DNA from: Carallia brachiata
Lineage: Eukaryota; Streptophyta; Magnoliopsida; Malpighiales; Rhizophoraceae
Assembly: GCA_021464245.1 (NCBI GenBank)
Contig: JADCRB010000019.1
Coordinates: 1,364,001-1,428,000, forward strand
Direction of reading: 5' to 3'
DNA length: 64,000 bases
The position numbers were made by a program, and so were the translations under genes. The notes under the pieces were generated by a model. The model was given only the letters and a program-made list of their open reading frames with translations. It was not told the origin of the DNA and did not search any database. Shown in pieces: positions 52,658-64,000 of the stretch. Position 1 is the first letter of the stretch; each line of letters opens with the position of its first letter.

Positions 52658-54400
52658 CTACTTGGTACCTATGATAGGATAATTGCTAGGTCTTGGAACG
52701 AAGGTCCACACTTGATTTTTCTCGAATTGTTTCAACTTATCCTCCATAGCATACACCCAGTGCTCATCACTTAATGCATTTTCTACATTTTTAGGCTCTA
52801 TTTGAGAAATGAGCGCAAAGTTAGTGTTCGTGTTCCTAGATGATGATCTAGTTCTAAGGGGGTCAGAAACATTACTAATAATTTGATATTGAAATGATTT
52901 ACTGACATGTTTCCATTCTCTTGGCAATTAATTAATAACATTTTCCAAGCTTGCTGAATTTTCAAAGTTGGAAGTGCTAGCTTCAGGTTCATCAATTTCA
53001 GTGCTAGGAACATCTTTTTATACTTCCTCACTGGTTGCATTACTTGAGTTCATTTCCTTGTTGATACCTGCATCATCTAAACAATTTTCTTTTATCAGGT
53101 TAAAGGGGTTTATTTCATCAAAATTGATATGCATAGACTCTTCTACTACTAATGATCTTTTATTAAAAACTCTATATGCTTTACTAGTAGAAGAATATCC
53201 TAGGAAGATACCTTTATCGGTCTTAGAATCAAAATTTTCAAGATTTTCTTTGGTGTTTAAAATAAAACACTTGCATCCAAACACCTTGAAATAATTGATT
53301 CGTGGCTTTCTCCAATTCCAAAGTTCTTAGGGGGACTTTTTGAGTAAAAAATGGATTAGAACTTGATTTGAGACATAACAGGCCACATGAATAGTTTCGG
53401 CCCAAAAATATTTGGGCAAGCTAAACTCATTGAGCATAGCTTGAGCCATCTCTTGTAAGGTTCTATTTTTGCGTTCGGCTACCCCATTTTGTTGAGGCAT
53501 TTTCGAAGCTGAAAAATTATGAGAATTTTTTTGAGCGTCGCAGAATTTTTTGAAACTTTCATTTGCAAATTCTCCCCCGTGATCACTTCTAATTGAAGTG
53601 ATGAGGCATCCTTTCTCAACTTGCAACTGCTTTCATAGCTTTTCAAAGGCTTTAAATGTCTCGTCCTTATGAGCAAGAAACAAAACCCATGCAAATCTAA
53701 TATAGTCATCTGCTATAATAAATCCATAATGTTTACCGCCCAATGTAGAGACTCTAGATGGGCAAAAAGATCCATATGCAATAATTGAAGAGGTTTGGAG
53801 GTGGACAATAACTTTTTACTCTTAAAAGAGCTTTTCACTTGTTTCTCCATTTGGCAAGCATCACATAGTTTGTCATTCTCGAATTTAAGCTTCGATAATC
53901 CATCCACGAGGTCATGTTTGTTTAATTTGGATAATTGTTTCATAGTTGCATGTCCCAAGCGTCTATGCCATATCCACGATTCTTCATTTATAAAGGCAAA
54001 AAACTTAACATTTTGGTTAGAAAAAGAGTAAAAATTAATAACATATACATTTTCACATCTATTGGCAACAATAATGTCTCATTTGTTTTGGAATTTGAAA
54101 CAACACAAGAACTGGTTTCAAATGAGACTTTGTATCCGCTATCACAAAGTTGACTAATGTTGAGTAAATTATCTTTTAGACCATCGACTAGATATACATT
54201 ATCAATGGTTGTAGAGTTTTCCTCACCGACTTTTCCAATGCTAATTATTTTACCTTTGGAATTATCTCGAAATGTTACCTTGTGCCCATCAATGGTTTTG
54301 AGTGAAAGGAAATGTTCGACATTACTGGCCATATGTCTAGAACATCCACTGTCTAAGTACCACTTGTTTTTCTTCAACCGGCTTTTCAAATGTAACTACA
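52658..54400 (-). pseudogene. Copia protease and integrase, broken
   Basis: From 54389: NKWYLDSGCSRHMASNVEHF is the aspartic protease (DSG active site). GHATMKQLSKLNKHDLVDGL and LCDACQ (about 53958-53860) form the zinc-binding pre-integrase region. RSDHGGEFANESFKKF and QQNGVAERKNRTLQEM (about 53590-53450) carry the second Asp and the Glu of the integrase triad. The C-terminal part reads GCKCFILNTKENLENFDSKT then GIFLGYSSTSKAYRVFNK. Integrase would insert the DNA copy into the host genome. Several frameshifts and stops divide the region. Confidence 0.88.
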
Positions 54401-54424
54401 TAAAATTTTTCTAATTTTAGGTAT

Positions 54425-56265
54425 CTAAATTTGTTTGAGTTCTTTCGGGTTAGTTTTAGTGCGTTTCGCGCTCCTGTAAGAATTCGTCATGCCATGCATG
54501 CCTCTAATATTACAAGCATGAATTATATGACCAAAATCGCTACAATAATGACATCGAACACGATATTGCTCTTGAGAGAATGAGTGTCTACAAGATGCTG
54601 AAATAAAGTTATGCATATGAGGCTTGTATGTATAGGAAGATGCTCTAGATGAATTATAAATTGGTGTTTTTTGTAATGAAAGATCATGCCACGATGGTTG
54701 TGTATTATGATGTCGTGATGAATAAGCATACATAACTGCATGATTGTTACTCTTAAAAGTGGATGCTTGTGCATTCATATTAGCAGCCTTGGTTTGGGTT
54801 TTATGTGAGCGAAACCCAATCCAGTTTTATCATTGAGTGGCCTTTGATATCCAATCAATGAATCAAGTTTTTTTTTTTTCGCTTAACAAACTTTAAAAGG
54901 GAAATTCAGAGATCTTCATTTTCTTTCTTAAGGTAAAGATTTTTCTCCTTTAACTTGTTTAAAGCAATATTGTGAGCTTTTTGCAAATCTTCACTTTCAT
55001 TTTTAAGTGATTCATTTTCGCGTTTTAGGTTCTCATTCTTGATTTTCATTGTTCTGAAGCAAGCATTGAGATCACTAAATTTGGTTGCTTGTTTAAACAT
55101 TTCTTTATTCATACATTCAAGCATATTCATCATATCATCATCACACGAGTCACATTCAGAATTTACCTTACTGTCTTTTCCCATGAAGCACATGTAACTG
55201 GCTTCGTCATCAGATGTCTCGTCGTCTGAGTCGCTGGAATCATCCTAAGTAACTTTGTAAGTTTTCTTGGTTGCTTTCTTCTTTCCTTTTTTTCTTAGTT
55301 GGACAATTGATTGCAAAATGTCCGGGTTTGTCACATTCGTAATAAACAAGCTCTTTCTTTTGACTTTTGCTTTTGGGGGAACGCTTGAGTGGTTTTCGGC
55401 CAAATTATTTTTTCGTTCACAAAAATTTTAATAACTTTCGTGCAAGTATCACAAACTCTTCTTGGTCTCGCTCGTTGAATGAGCAATCATCATTGTCTCT
55501 TCACCATCATTCTACTTCTTTTCTAGTTGAGGTAGAGGATTTAAACGCCACGCCTTGCTTTTTCTCTCCGTAGTTCTCTTTTTGTATGTCATCTCGTAAA
55601 TGAGTAGTAAACCCACCAATTCATTCAACTGCAAGGTATTTAAATTCTTTGATTCTGAGATTACAACAGCTTTTGTATCCCATGACTTATAAGGGATTTA
55701 GTAATTTTTTTACGAGCTCTATATTATCAAAGTTTTTTCTAAAATTTCTTAAAGAATTAACAATTTTAATAAATCTGGAACATATACCCGTAATATTTTC
55801 ATTATTTTTCGTTTCAAATAATTCATAGTCACGCATAACAATATTAATCTTACTGTCCTTGACTCAGGTAGTTCCCTCATACGTCACAATAAGAGTATCC
55901 CATATTTCTTTTACTGACTGATACGAAGAGATACGACTATATTCCTCAGGAGTCAAGGCACAATAAAACAAGTATTTGACTTTTGAATTAGTGTATTGAA
56001 TTTTGGCTTCTTCGGGAGTGTACTCATTTCGGGTTTGTCAACAATGACTCCATTTTTGGTTTTAGTGATTCTTTTAGGACTTTGAGAGATAACTAGCCAA
56101 ACAGTAGGATTATAACTTTGAAGATCATGGTCATTTTCTTTTTCCAATAGCTAAAGTTTATGCCATAAAGAATAGGAGGTTTAAAGGGATTACCACCCTC
56201 GGAGTGGCACATTGGTTGAAGGGAAGCGATAGATTGACTCTCGGTGGTGAAACCAGTAATTAGAG
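54425..56265 (-). pseudogene. Copia gag region, broken
   Basis: Near the 5' LTR the frame reads NPFKPPILYGINFSYWKKKM, the start of the plant copia gag domain. A coiled-coil segment (KNENLKRENESLKNESEDLQ) lies near 55080-54980. Two CCHC zinc knuckles are visible: one near 55340-55300 in which the first Cys is replaced (YYECDKPGHFAINC), and one near 54590-54540 that is intact (CHYCSDFGHIIHAC). Gag would form the particle that packages the RNA. The frame is interrupted many times. Confidence 0.85.
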
Positions 56266-56270
56266 ACCGA

Positions 56271-56282
56271 ACTCTAATACCA
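56271..56282 (-). promoter_or_regulatory. Primer-binding site, initiator-methionine tRNA type
   Basis: Two bases inside the 5' LTR (minus orientation) the sequence TGGTATTAGAGT matches the common TGGTATCAGAGC primer site at 10 of 12 positions. Both differences are C to T, as expected of decay at methylated cytosines. Confidence 0.85.
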
Positions 56283-56284
56283 AA

Positions 56285-57732
56285 TGTTGGTCTCAAAATA
56301 TACCCAAGATGGGGTGAATTGAGTAGTCGAAAGACACAATATTAAAAATAGCAAGCGCAAAAAATAAACATGATAATAAAGTATGATGCAATAGGTAAAT
56401 AAAAATTTAAATGAGTATACTAATAAAGTAAAATGACTGTAAATAATTAATATGAGAGCATGAATAAAAAGTAAAGTAGAACTTGATAATATGAACAATA
56501 AGAAAGATTAAGTTTAATAAAATTGTGTGGTGTGTGTGTGTAATAACAAAATAAAAAAAAAATAGCGAGATACAAAATTTATAGAGGTTTGGAACTCTTA
56601 TTCCTACGTACTCTTCCCAAGGTCTTTCGGCTTGAGAATTTTCAATTTACTATTAAACTCCTCAATCGGAAGGAGAATAATTACACTAAAAAGTCCACGA
56701 CCTTTTTACAACACACATAAGATAGACTTCTCTTACTCTTATTTTTCTTTTCTATTATAATTTGACACACTTACAAAAAAAATGGATCACTTACTTAATC
56801 ACTCTTTTTCTTTCTCACTAGACAACTATATAAATAAAAAATTTCAAAAGCATCACACTATAATTCTCAATGGAGCTTTCTCTCGGTGATATAGTCTTCG
56901 GTGAAGCATTGTACACCGATTTATAGGTGTAGAGATGAAGGGCTGTTGGTGCAACATTTATGGGGAAAAGCAAATGAGTTGGCAAGAATCAATTGGAGTT
57001 AAGGCACACGGTTTGCATTCTGCTGGCATTTACAAATATAAGGTTTTCAATTAGTTGTTGGTGATCGAATTAAGTGTGCTGGTAAGATTTTTGGGTACGT
57101 AGCTGGCATGGATTTGATAATTTACCTCTTGCATGAATGTTTTAGGGCAACAACATGGCTTGATTTTCTAATTGAATGTTGAACCCTTGCAATCCACACG
57201 GCTTCCATCATATGATTGAGAGTTTAATTGGTTGCATGGCTGGATGATTGATCTTCTGCATGGCTGAAATAAATATGCATGGCTGGATGATTGACTGATG
57301 ATGATGATCCTCATGACTAGCAAGAAATTAACGTGATTGAAGCATGGTTGGTGTCCATGATTGCGGTCCATGATTCTTGCATAATTTGATGGATGATGAT
57401 CATCTTTGGCTGGCAAGAATCAACATGATTGGGTGTCCATGATTTGTTCCATAATAATTAAATAATCAAAGGTTCTTTCCATTCGGTTCATGCAAGATAA
57501 GAGTTTTAGCACATCTTCCTCAAGGCATTCAATTATGGTATGATTGACATGTACATAATGATTTACATAGAGATTTGAAATGGTCCATTACCGAGCATGG
57601 CTTGATTGGTTTTAATTCCCATATTCATCATCAAGCTGTCAAAATATACTAGCTAAAAATTATTGTAATTAAGGCTTAAGGACATGGAACAATAAATTTG
57701 TTGAGTCATCAAAATAGAGCACATGATCAATA
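56285..57732 (-). repeat. Right LTR (5' LTR of the minus-strand copia element)
   Basis: About 1,448 bp, starting TGTTGGTCTC and ending ATGATCAATA in plus orientation, homologous to 49520-50989. On the element's strand the LTR starts TATTGATC and ends CCAACA, so the usual TG...CA ends are met on one side only. Promoter and poly(A) signals should lie here but were not assigned. Confidence 0.92.
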
Positions 57733-57737
57733 CTAGT
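57733..57737. repeat. Target-site duplication CTAGT, right
   Basis: Exact partner of 49515-49519, confirming both borders of the copia element. Confidence 0.85.
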
Positions 57738-58155
57738 GTGTTTTAGGGTTGTGTTGTAGGACCAATGAGGAAGATATATTCTTGGTTTTGCTAGGAACAT
57801 ATGTGTATGCTCAGCTCTCACTGTCGAATTGGGGGGAGTCTACAGAGGGCTTTAGTTGGCATGGAATGTGAGTTATTACAGCATTTTTCTAGAGCTTGAT
57901 TTGCAATTGGAACGTGGCTCTTCGGTGCATCCCAAAAGGTGTTTCAAACACGCATCCTCTCTTCAATACGGTGCAGAGAATTGCTTTGAGAAGAATTGGA
58001 GTGTTAAAGTTGTGCACATAAACAAGGAAGACAGTAAGGTTACAAATGGTATGGTTAATCTAGCTTTTTCTTTATCGCAAGGCTTGCATGTCTTTAATGA
58101 ACCTCCTGCTAGTATTAGAGAATGTTTGCTGTTACTACTTGTTGGTTGTTGTTGA
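57738..58155 (+). mobile_element. LINE-type RNase H relic, 3' half
   Basis: Removing the copia element and one CTAGT rejoins the RNase H domain. Blocks on this side read GRYILGFARNICVCSALTVE, then ELGGVYRGL and LAWNVSYYSIFLELD, and later ENCFEKNWSVKVVHINKEDS, NGMVNLAFSLSQGLHVF and NEPPASI. These are the later strands of the domain (E and D/H active-site blocks) and its usual C-terminal PP motif. The last frame ends in a stop at 58155. Internal stops show it was dead or partial. Confidence 0.75.
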
Positions 58156-60042
58156 TAAATAAACGAAATTTTAGTATTTAGTTAAATTAATACTAGTTAT
58201 TACTGATTAAACAGTAAAATAACTATTTTAGACATTCATATTTCTATTTGTTGTAATATATAATCTTTTTACGTCTATTTAATATAAACTATTCTTATTA
58301 AAAACCATTATATGTATTTATGGATAAATTTTTTTACATATGTGACTTGAAAGTAACTGCAATTTATAAAATAAAAAATATTAATTTTAGTATTCTAAAA
58401 AATTTTTTAAAATATATTTAGCATATAAGATTGTTTTTTGACTTTTTTATTGTTTGCAAAAGTAAAAAATAATAGCTTTTTATTAAAAAAAAATATTACC
58501 TTACTTTTTTGGTGGCCCTCTGTCTGAGCTCCATATTATCTTACGTCTTTTGCCCCATACAATAAGTCGTTTTGAGCATAGAGCTTTTGGATGTTCTAGC
58601 AAGTACATTACTTATAATTGTTCTGAAAGGTATTTTTTTTTTATTTTTTAGATCAATTGTGTTTGAAAACTTCATTAACAATCCGCAACTAATTTTTTAC
58701 TTAATTAAATACCTACTTTTTTACTATTTAAAAAAACAATAATAATAACAACTTCTAAATGTAAAACCAAATATCTCTTTAAAACATTTTTTAATTGCAG
58801 ACTAAAGGGTGTTTTGGTAAACTTTTATAGGACTGTATTTGTATTTCATTTTAAAAAAGCAACTTCTAAATGTAAAACTAAATGCCCCTTTAAAACATTT
58901 GTTAATGAAGGACTAAGGGGGTGTTTGAGTAAGTTTTTAGAGAAGTGTGTTTGTATTTTATTTTTAAAAAGTAGATGTTTAATAAATTTCTTTTTTTTCT
59001 TATTGTTTGATTCTGCTTATTTTTTTATACGACTTTTTAACAGTAGCTGATTGAAAAATTGTTAAAGACTATTTTTTTTTATTTTTTGGTTACTTTTTAT
59101 TTTTAAATATTAATAATAATTTAGATAAACTAAATTATCTTAACAAAATATTTATATAATTTTTTATTATTTTTTTTACTTATCACATGAATTAGATATA
59201 TTAATCTATTTTATTAATATTTGTCTAAACACAATATTATCTTTTTTTAATTATTCTTAAATAATATTTTTTACTTTAATTTCATTTAATATTGACACTT
59301 ATAAAAAATCTCAAATATTATATTTTTTAGCATCTAATAAAACTTATTTTTAAAAAAAAGTTAAAAATTAAGTAAAACAATTCTCAATGTTATTTATACA
59401 ATATTATTTTAAAAATATAAAATTATCAAATATAAAAATAAATTTTTTAATATGATATATCTATATAAATTAGATATTAAATTAAATATTTTATTATTCA
59501 ACAGTAATAGTAAGTATAAAATTAACTAATTATTTCATTACTTTTATCAGCCATTAGTAACAGAAAATATAAATAAATAATCATCAATAAGTAGCAGCAA
59601 TCAATAATAATAATTAACAACGACAACATTCAATAAATAATAGTGTCTTAGTCTCGAACAATCCATTCATAAAACTCTCTTAATTTGAGGCATATTGCTT
59701 TTTGACCAAAAAAAAAAAAAAATTGAACACAAAACATAAAATTACAAGAGATGCTAATGCATGTGTCTCAATTGATTTTCTTAAGCTTAAAAAAAAATAA
59801 TTTTTTTATAATATATAACGAAAATAAAAATTCACTGCAACTGTGCTGCCTTTTTCCCGCTCCCTCTTCTCCTATTACAGTGACGGAAATTAGGGTTTGG
59901 GGTTTAAATCCGCTGCGGTCAACTCTATGCTTGTTTCTTCGCGTGGTTCCCGATCCCAATTTCTTAATCCATCTCAGTCACTCGCTGCGAGATTAGTGTT
60001 AGGGCTTCTCTGTTAGACTTACGAAGTCGAAAAGATTTGAAA
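58156..60042. other. A+T-rich spacer and FY promoter/leader
   Basis: No gene is supported between the LINE relic and FY. A poly(A) tract lies at 59708-59723. The final 150 bases before 60043 are more G+C-rich and are presumably FY promoter and leader. Confidence 0.5.
58749..58970. repeat. Tandem duplication of about 110 bp
   Basis: AACTTCTAAATGTAAAAC begins both copies (58749 and about 58860). Each continues through a TTTAAAACATTT block, GGACTAA/GACTAAAGGG(T/G)GT and TGTATTT(C/T)ATTTT. The copies differ at scattered bases. Confidence 0.8.
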
Positions 60043-63000
60043 ATGATGTACGGTGATCCTCAGCATCAGCAGCATCCACCGCAGCAAATGCCACATCAGC
60101 AGCCTGGTGTGGACTTCCACCGGGGCGGCCCGCCGCCGCCGCCGCCCATGATGATGATGAGGCAACCTTCCGCCTCGTCCACTACTCTCAATCCGTCCGA
60201 TTACCACCACCAGCACCACCAGCAGCAGCCGCCGCCGCAACCTTCCTCCGCTCCAGGGCCGGCGTCTTATGACCGTAAGCGTTTCGGCAGATTTGCTTTT
60301 TGCTCTTCCAGTTTTATTCTTTTAGCTAATTGGTGATAAATAAGCATAGTTGAAGGAAAAAAAAAAAGAACAAAGAAAAATATTTGGTAATATCAGAAAT
60401 GTTGAAAAATTGGAATTTTAAGTGTTGCAGTAATTCATGGTGAAATAATTTACTTACGTGTTGTGGTAATTCGTAGTGATATAATATACACGGCCTAGCT
60501 CATTAGTTGTAGGAATAGAAGTGATTTTCTGAAATCAAAGGAAATTTAGTTGTTTAACCATAGATGAGGTTCTTGGAAATTGGGTTGAGAACCAAGGATT
60601 TTGATTGTGAAGAAAACTATGTAAATTTTTAATTCCGTCAATGCGGTCAATTTCATGGATTTAAAAATTTTAATGGGTCCTAGAAATATGTCAGGCAAAA
60701 CTGTGATCTAATTAGTCAATGAGGTGCGGCGAAATTAGTTGGTTGGATATATGCAATTAAGAGAAATCACATTGAATGAGATGCTTTGTGAACCACAATG
60801 GATTACAATGGGTATGTTTTTTTTAAAAGTATTTATTAGGAAAGTTCATACTGTTACGTGATTCTACTCTACACTAGAAGGTGAAAAAAAGAGATTTCAA
60901 CAAGGGGAAATAATGATTTAGTGGAAGTTATATAGTGGGCGGGATGGTTCTACTTTGTTATGTGGGAATCAGGCGTTCATCCAAATGGCAAAGCAGTATG
61001 GATATCTATTGCATAGAAGGCTGTAATGGATAGAAGCTGCTGTATTCAGTTAAAAATGTGGGTCTTCTCTTTCTCTGGTTTTTTTTTTTTTAAATACATT
61101 TAATGCATATACATAACTAAATGTTCATTTATTGGAAAAAAGAATATAGGCGGCTTTTTTGAAGAGTCACTGCTTTGTTATGTTTTGAGAATGTATGCCA
61201 AAAACATTTTGCTTGTTGTTTTGGAAGCTAAATTCTAATTTTGTGCCCTGAGATTCGGCTTCAGATAAGCCTATGGGCCAAAAACTTCTACTGTTGGCTT
61301 GCACCTTATTTCGAGTTTTACATACTGCTTTGTATCTAATCCTCTAATGGTACAAACTGCTTTCCTATTGCCCAAATGGACAGCTGTTGCAGCGCATAGC
61401 GATGGTTTTGGTGCAAAAAGAATGAGAAAGCTCACCCAAAGGAGGGCAGTTGATTATACAAGCACTGTAGTCCGATATATGCAGGTAATAATTTTTTCTA
61501 TTTAAGGTGATTTGTGTATGTGTTATCAATTTCTTCCTTGCTGGGGTGGATTTGAGTTGGAGGATTTTTTCTTTTTGGTGGTAAAGTTGAGGCTTTCCCC
61601 TGGGATTGGGTGAACAGTATAGAGTTGTGTGATAGGTGTTCTAAAGCATATCAAAGCATCTCTTGGAGCGTAGTTTCATGGCACAAGGTGCTGCAAGCGC
61701 ATGCCTGAGCAAAGTGAGGCTTAAGCTTACATTTGAGAACTAATGAAAACTGCTAAAAGAAACTTATAAGGAAGATATAAAATTAATAAGGAAGTAACTT
61801 ATGAAAATTTTCAAAGCAACAACATTAAAAAAGTCAAAGCAAAATCTATTGTCTCTAGAATTTTATATTCTCATGGCATGACATAAGGTACGTTGCGTGG
61901 GGTAAATAAGAAAGATATTTGTATATCTCATTGATTTAGCTAAAGTAGATTCCTTAGTAGAAATGAGGCTGCCTGTAGTTTGTTTTTGGACATATTATCC
62001 TATTCACGTTCTGACCTCAATTGTGTTGTTTTCCTATGATCTTGTATCCAGTTCAGCTACTCATAATCTTGTGTCACTATTTATGCAGATCCGTATGTGG
62101 CAGCGGGACTCAAGGGACCGGACAACGATGCAACCCACTGCAGCTGCAGCAATTGATGTCAGTACACAGAGTATTTATTAGGCTGATTTTAAGAGATGCT
62201 CAACTGAAAGCAATTTTTGCACTAATCTTGGTTTTTATCCTCACAAACATATTAATTCTCCTCACATTTTAGTCTTTGGTGTAGATGTTGCCAACAGTTG
62301 CCCATCCTGATAACCCATCTTCTAGCTTTGCTGCAAAATTTGTTCACACGTCCCTGAACAAGAACCGTTGCTCCATTAATCGGGTTTTGGTAAGTCACAT
62401 TGGGGCAACTTTCCTAACATCATTTGTGATGCTGATTATGTTTTTTTTTTTTTTCCTCTTAATTTCCATGTTTACTTGTAATGCCGTATTCTGCACAGCA
62501 AGTGAAATTATGTGGTCAAATTTGGTCATTATGAGAGGTTGTATCTTGTATTCATTGGCATAGTACCATGTCTGCCCAAATTTTAACTTCTGGAAGTTCT
62601 TTTTTCCCCCCTTCCCCGTTCGACTGGCATAAAGTTTTGGATGTCCTTACAGTGATAAATTTTTGTGTTTGCATGAGGATAGGTTGAAAGGAGTTGTGCT
62701 AATAGATGTACTGATTTCCATTCTAAAAATCAGCTAAATTTTAGTGAATTAGTGGTGAATGTAAAAAGAGTATTTGAAGAAATGGGTATCATGTTGGTTG
62801 ACTCATTAAATTAGTTTTTATTCTTTTGTTTCTTTGTTGTAGGCTTTTGAGTCTCATATTCCACGTTTAGTTTGTTCTTCTGTTACGGGATGCAAGAGAA
62901 AGTAGATCTTTTGGCACATCAATAGGTGTTCATGTGTGTATACATACATATATAATATTTACCTGTGCATGTTGTTGAGCTATGTATATTTCTGGCATGC

Positions 63001-63419
63001 CCCAACAAGTTAGATAGTATCTATCTTGTGAATTTATTTATCTCTCAATCTGATTAACATCCTTTCATTTTTGCTTTTGCATTCAATGTGTATGCTATTT
63101 ATATGATAACTAAACATGTTTCTGATGATTATCTTTATACTCAGTGGACTCCTAATGGAAGACGTCTAATCACAGGCTCACAAAGTGGAGAATTCACTCT
63201 TTGGAATGGACAGTCATTTAACTTCGAAATGATTCTTCAGGTACCTCCGTACCTGATTTGTGTTTTTATAGATTGTGTTAGGAATAACTAGCCAGGTTGA
63301 ACTTGATTGCCTCTTGCAATGCTTTGTAATATGCAGGCCCATGATCAAGCTATTAGGTCTATGACATGGAGTCACAATGACAATTGGATGGTCTCTGGTG
63401 ACGATGGGGGCTCAATAAA
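60043..63419 (+). CDS. FY: FY, WD40 polyadenylation factor (partial, first six exons)
   Basis: Exons in view: 60043-60274, 61384-61484, 62089-62157, 62285-62389, 63145-63240 and 63337-63419, all phase-consistent. The gene continues past the window. FY is the plant homologue of Pfs2/WDR33, a core subunit of the cleavage and polyadenylation specificity factor. In Arabidopsis it works with FCA to control FLC antisense processing and flowering time (family knowledge). Exon 1 encodes a Gln/His/Pro-rich, low-complexity N-terminus ([19 protein letters not shown]). The following exons hold the conserved [56 protein letters not shown] and [14 protein letters not shown]40 repeats begin with [20 protein letters not shown] and [13 protein letters not shown]...[11 protein letters not shown]. 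The start ATG at 60043 is followed by a second ATG. The long first intron (60275-61383) has no gene in it. Confidence 0.95.
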
Positions 63420-64000
63420 GTAATATTTCTTGCTTTCTCTGTTTTTATGGAGCTTCATATGCACATGTATATAATATATATATTAAATTTGCACTGGTTA
63501 TGGATGAATTGATGGGATTAAGACTTTGTCATTGTTGGGGGGGTTGTACTTGATGTTAGCAAATTTTTGATGCAGTTGAGAAGAGTAGATTTAGAAGCTG
63601 TTATCTAGTTTTGACCTTGACAATTGATGAGATCTAAGGAAATTCTAATGGACTCCTTATCTAGTATTATTAGTCTTATTATTTAGGAAGAATGGTCCTG
63701 TTTTGGGTTTTCCTTCAGTCTAGTTTTATTTGTTTATGGTTTTCATGAATAGGAGTACTAGTCCTGATAGTTTTTGAGCCATTATCATACCAACATAACT
63801 TAGTTATCTAAAAGATTCTTGATTAATGAAGTATGGGTTTTTTTGGAGTGATATGTGCAGGCATGATCATCTGCTCTCTTTCTCTCTCTCTCTCTCTGTG
63901 TTTTTTTTTCTTGGGGTGAACTTCTTTCTCCTCTTTGCCTTCTCTATTTTTCTTCTTATATATTCTAATTGCTGGATTGATTAGGCATATGTTCATAGCT
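63420..64000 (+). other. FY intron 6 (incomplete)
   Basis: The sequence after the donor at 63420 has stops in all frames, a CT microsatellite at about 63876-63897, and no further FY exon before the window ends. Confidence 0.8.

Larger units (their letters stand above)
49520..57732 (-). mobile_element. Ty1/copia LTR retrotransposon, full length but decayed
   Basis: The 8.2-kb element has two LTRs, a primer-binding site, a polypurine tract, a CTAGT target duplication and domains in the order gag, protease, integrase, reverse transcriptase, RNase H, which defines Ty1/copia. It is transcribed on the minus strand. Many stops and frameshifts lie in every domain, and the LTRs have diverged, so it is an old, inactive insertion. 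Its lineage (Tork- or SIRE-like) is undecided. It sits in an RNase H domain of an older LINE. Confidence 0.93.

Noticed and set aside
52968..53294. Plus-strand frame of 108 codons inside the copia element
   Set aside because: It is antisense to the integrase C-terminus read on the minus strand.
60019..60240. Minus-strand Arg/Leu-rich frame over FY exon 1
   Set aside because: It is the antisense of the Gln/Pro/His-rich FY N-terminus.

Overview
The window is nuclear DNA of a eudicot plant. Genes are split by GT-AG introns, intergenic DNA is very A+T-rich, and the gene set (a plant peroxin-tether APEM9, bifunctional UMP synthase, AGD11-type ArfGAP, FY) is plant-specific or plant-typical. The size and variety of transposon relics would suit a woody rosid, but no species can be named from the sequence.

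Layout. (1) 2083-7775, minus: a six-exon APEM9-like gene, with a Ty3/gypsy reverse-transcriptase scrap in one intron and a non-canonical GC-AG intron. (2) 7776-12536: spacer with a truncated RTE LINE, a short copy of a MYC2-type transcription factor start, and foldback elements. (3) 12537-16056, minus: a six-exon gene for UMP synthase, complete at 477 residues. (4) 16057-21607: A+T-rich spacer with a second copy of the foldback family and a 954-bp hAT-like element. (5) 21608-27421, plus: an AGD11-like ArfGAP/C2 gene of nine exons, with an apparent one-base loss in the last exon. (6) 28560-29290, minus: a decayed PPR gene. (7) 30572-31428, minus: an intronless glutaredoxin/zinc-ribbon-like gene, also with an apparent one-base loss. 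(8) 31429-41900: about 10 kb of A+T-rich DNA with diverged repeats and no gene I can support. (9) 41900-48300: a transposon-type region holding a plant-mobile-domain-like gene, possible Ulp1-like exons, a repeated leader and, in antisense, a broken piece of a HAC-type histone acetyltransferase. (10) 49243-58155: an 8.2-kb Ty1/copia retrotransposon, minus strand, with 1.45-kb LTRs and a CTAGT target duplication, inserted into an older LINE-type RNase H domain; the two halves of the RNase H can still be read either side. (11) 60043-64000, plus: the first six exons of FY (polyadenylation factor, WDR33/Pfs2 homologue), running off the right edge.

The host genes are unrelated housekeeping genes (peroxisome import, pyrimidine synthesis, Arf-GTPase control, redox, mRNA 3' processing), each with its own transcription unit. 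The most unusual content is the captured gene fragments (MYC2, HAC, PPR), the nested retrotransposon, and the repeated pattern of single-base frameshifts in otherwise well-preserved genes, which could be assembly errors or recent decay. No CRISPR, rRNA or tRNA gene was recognised.
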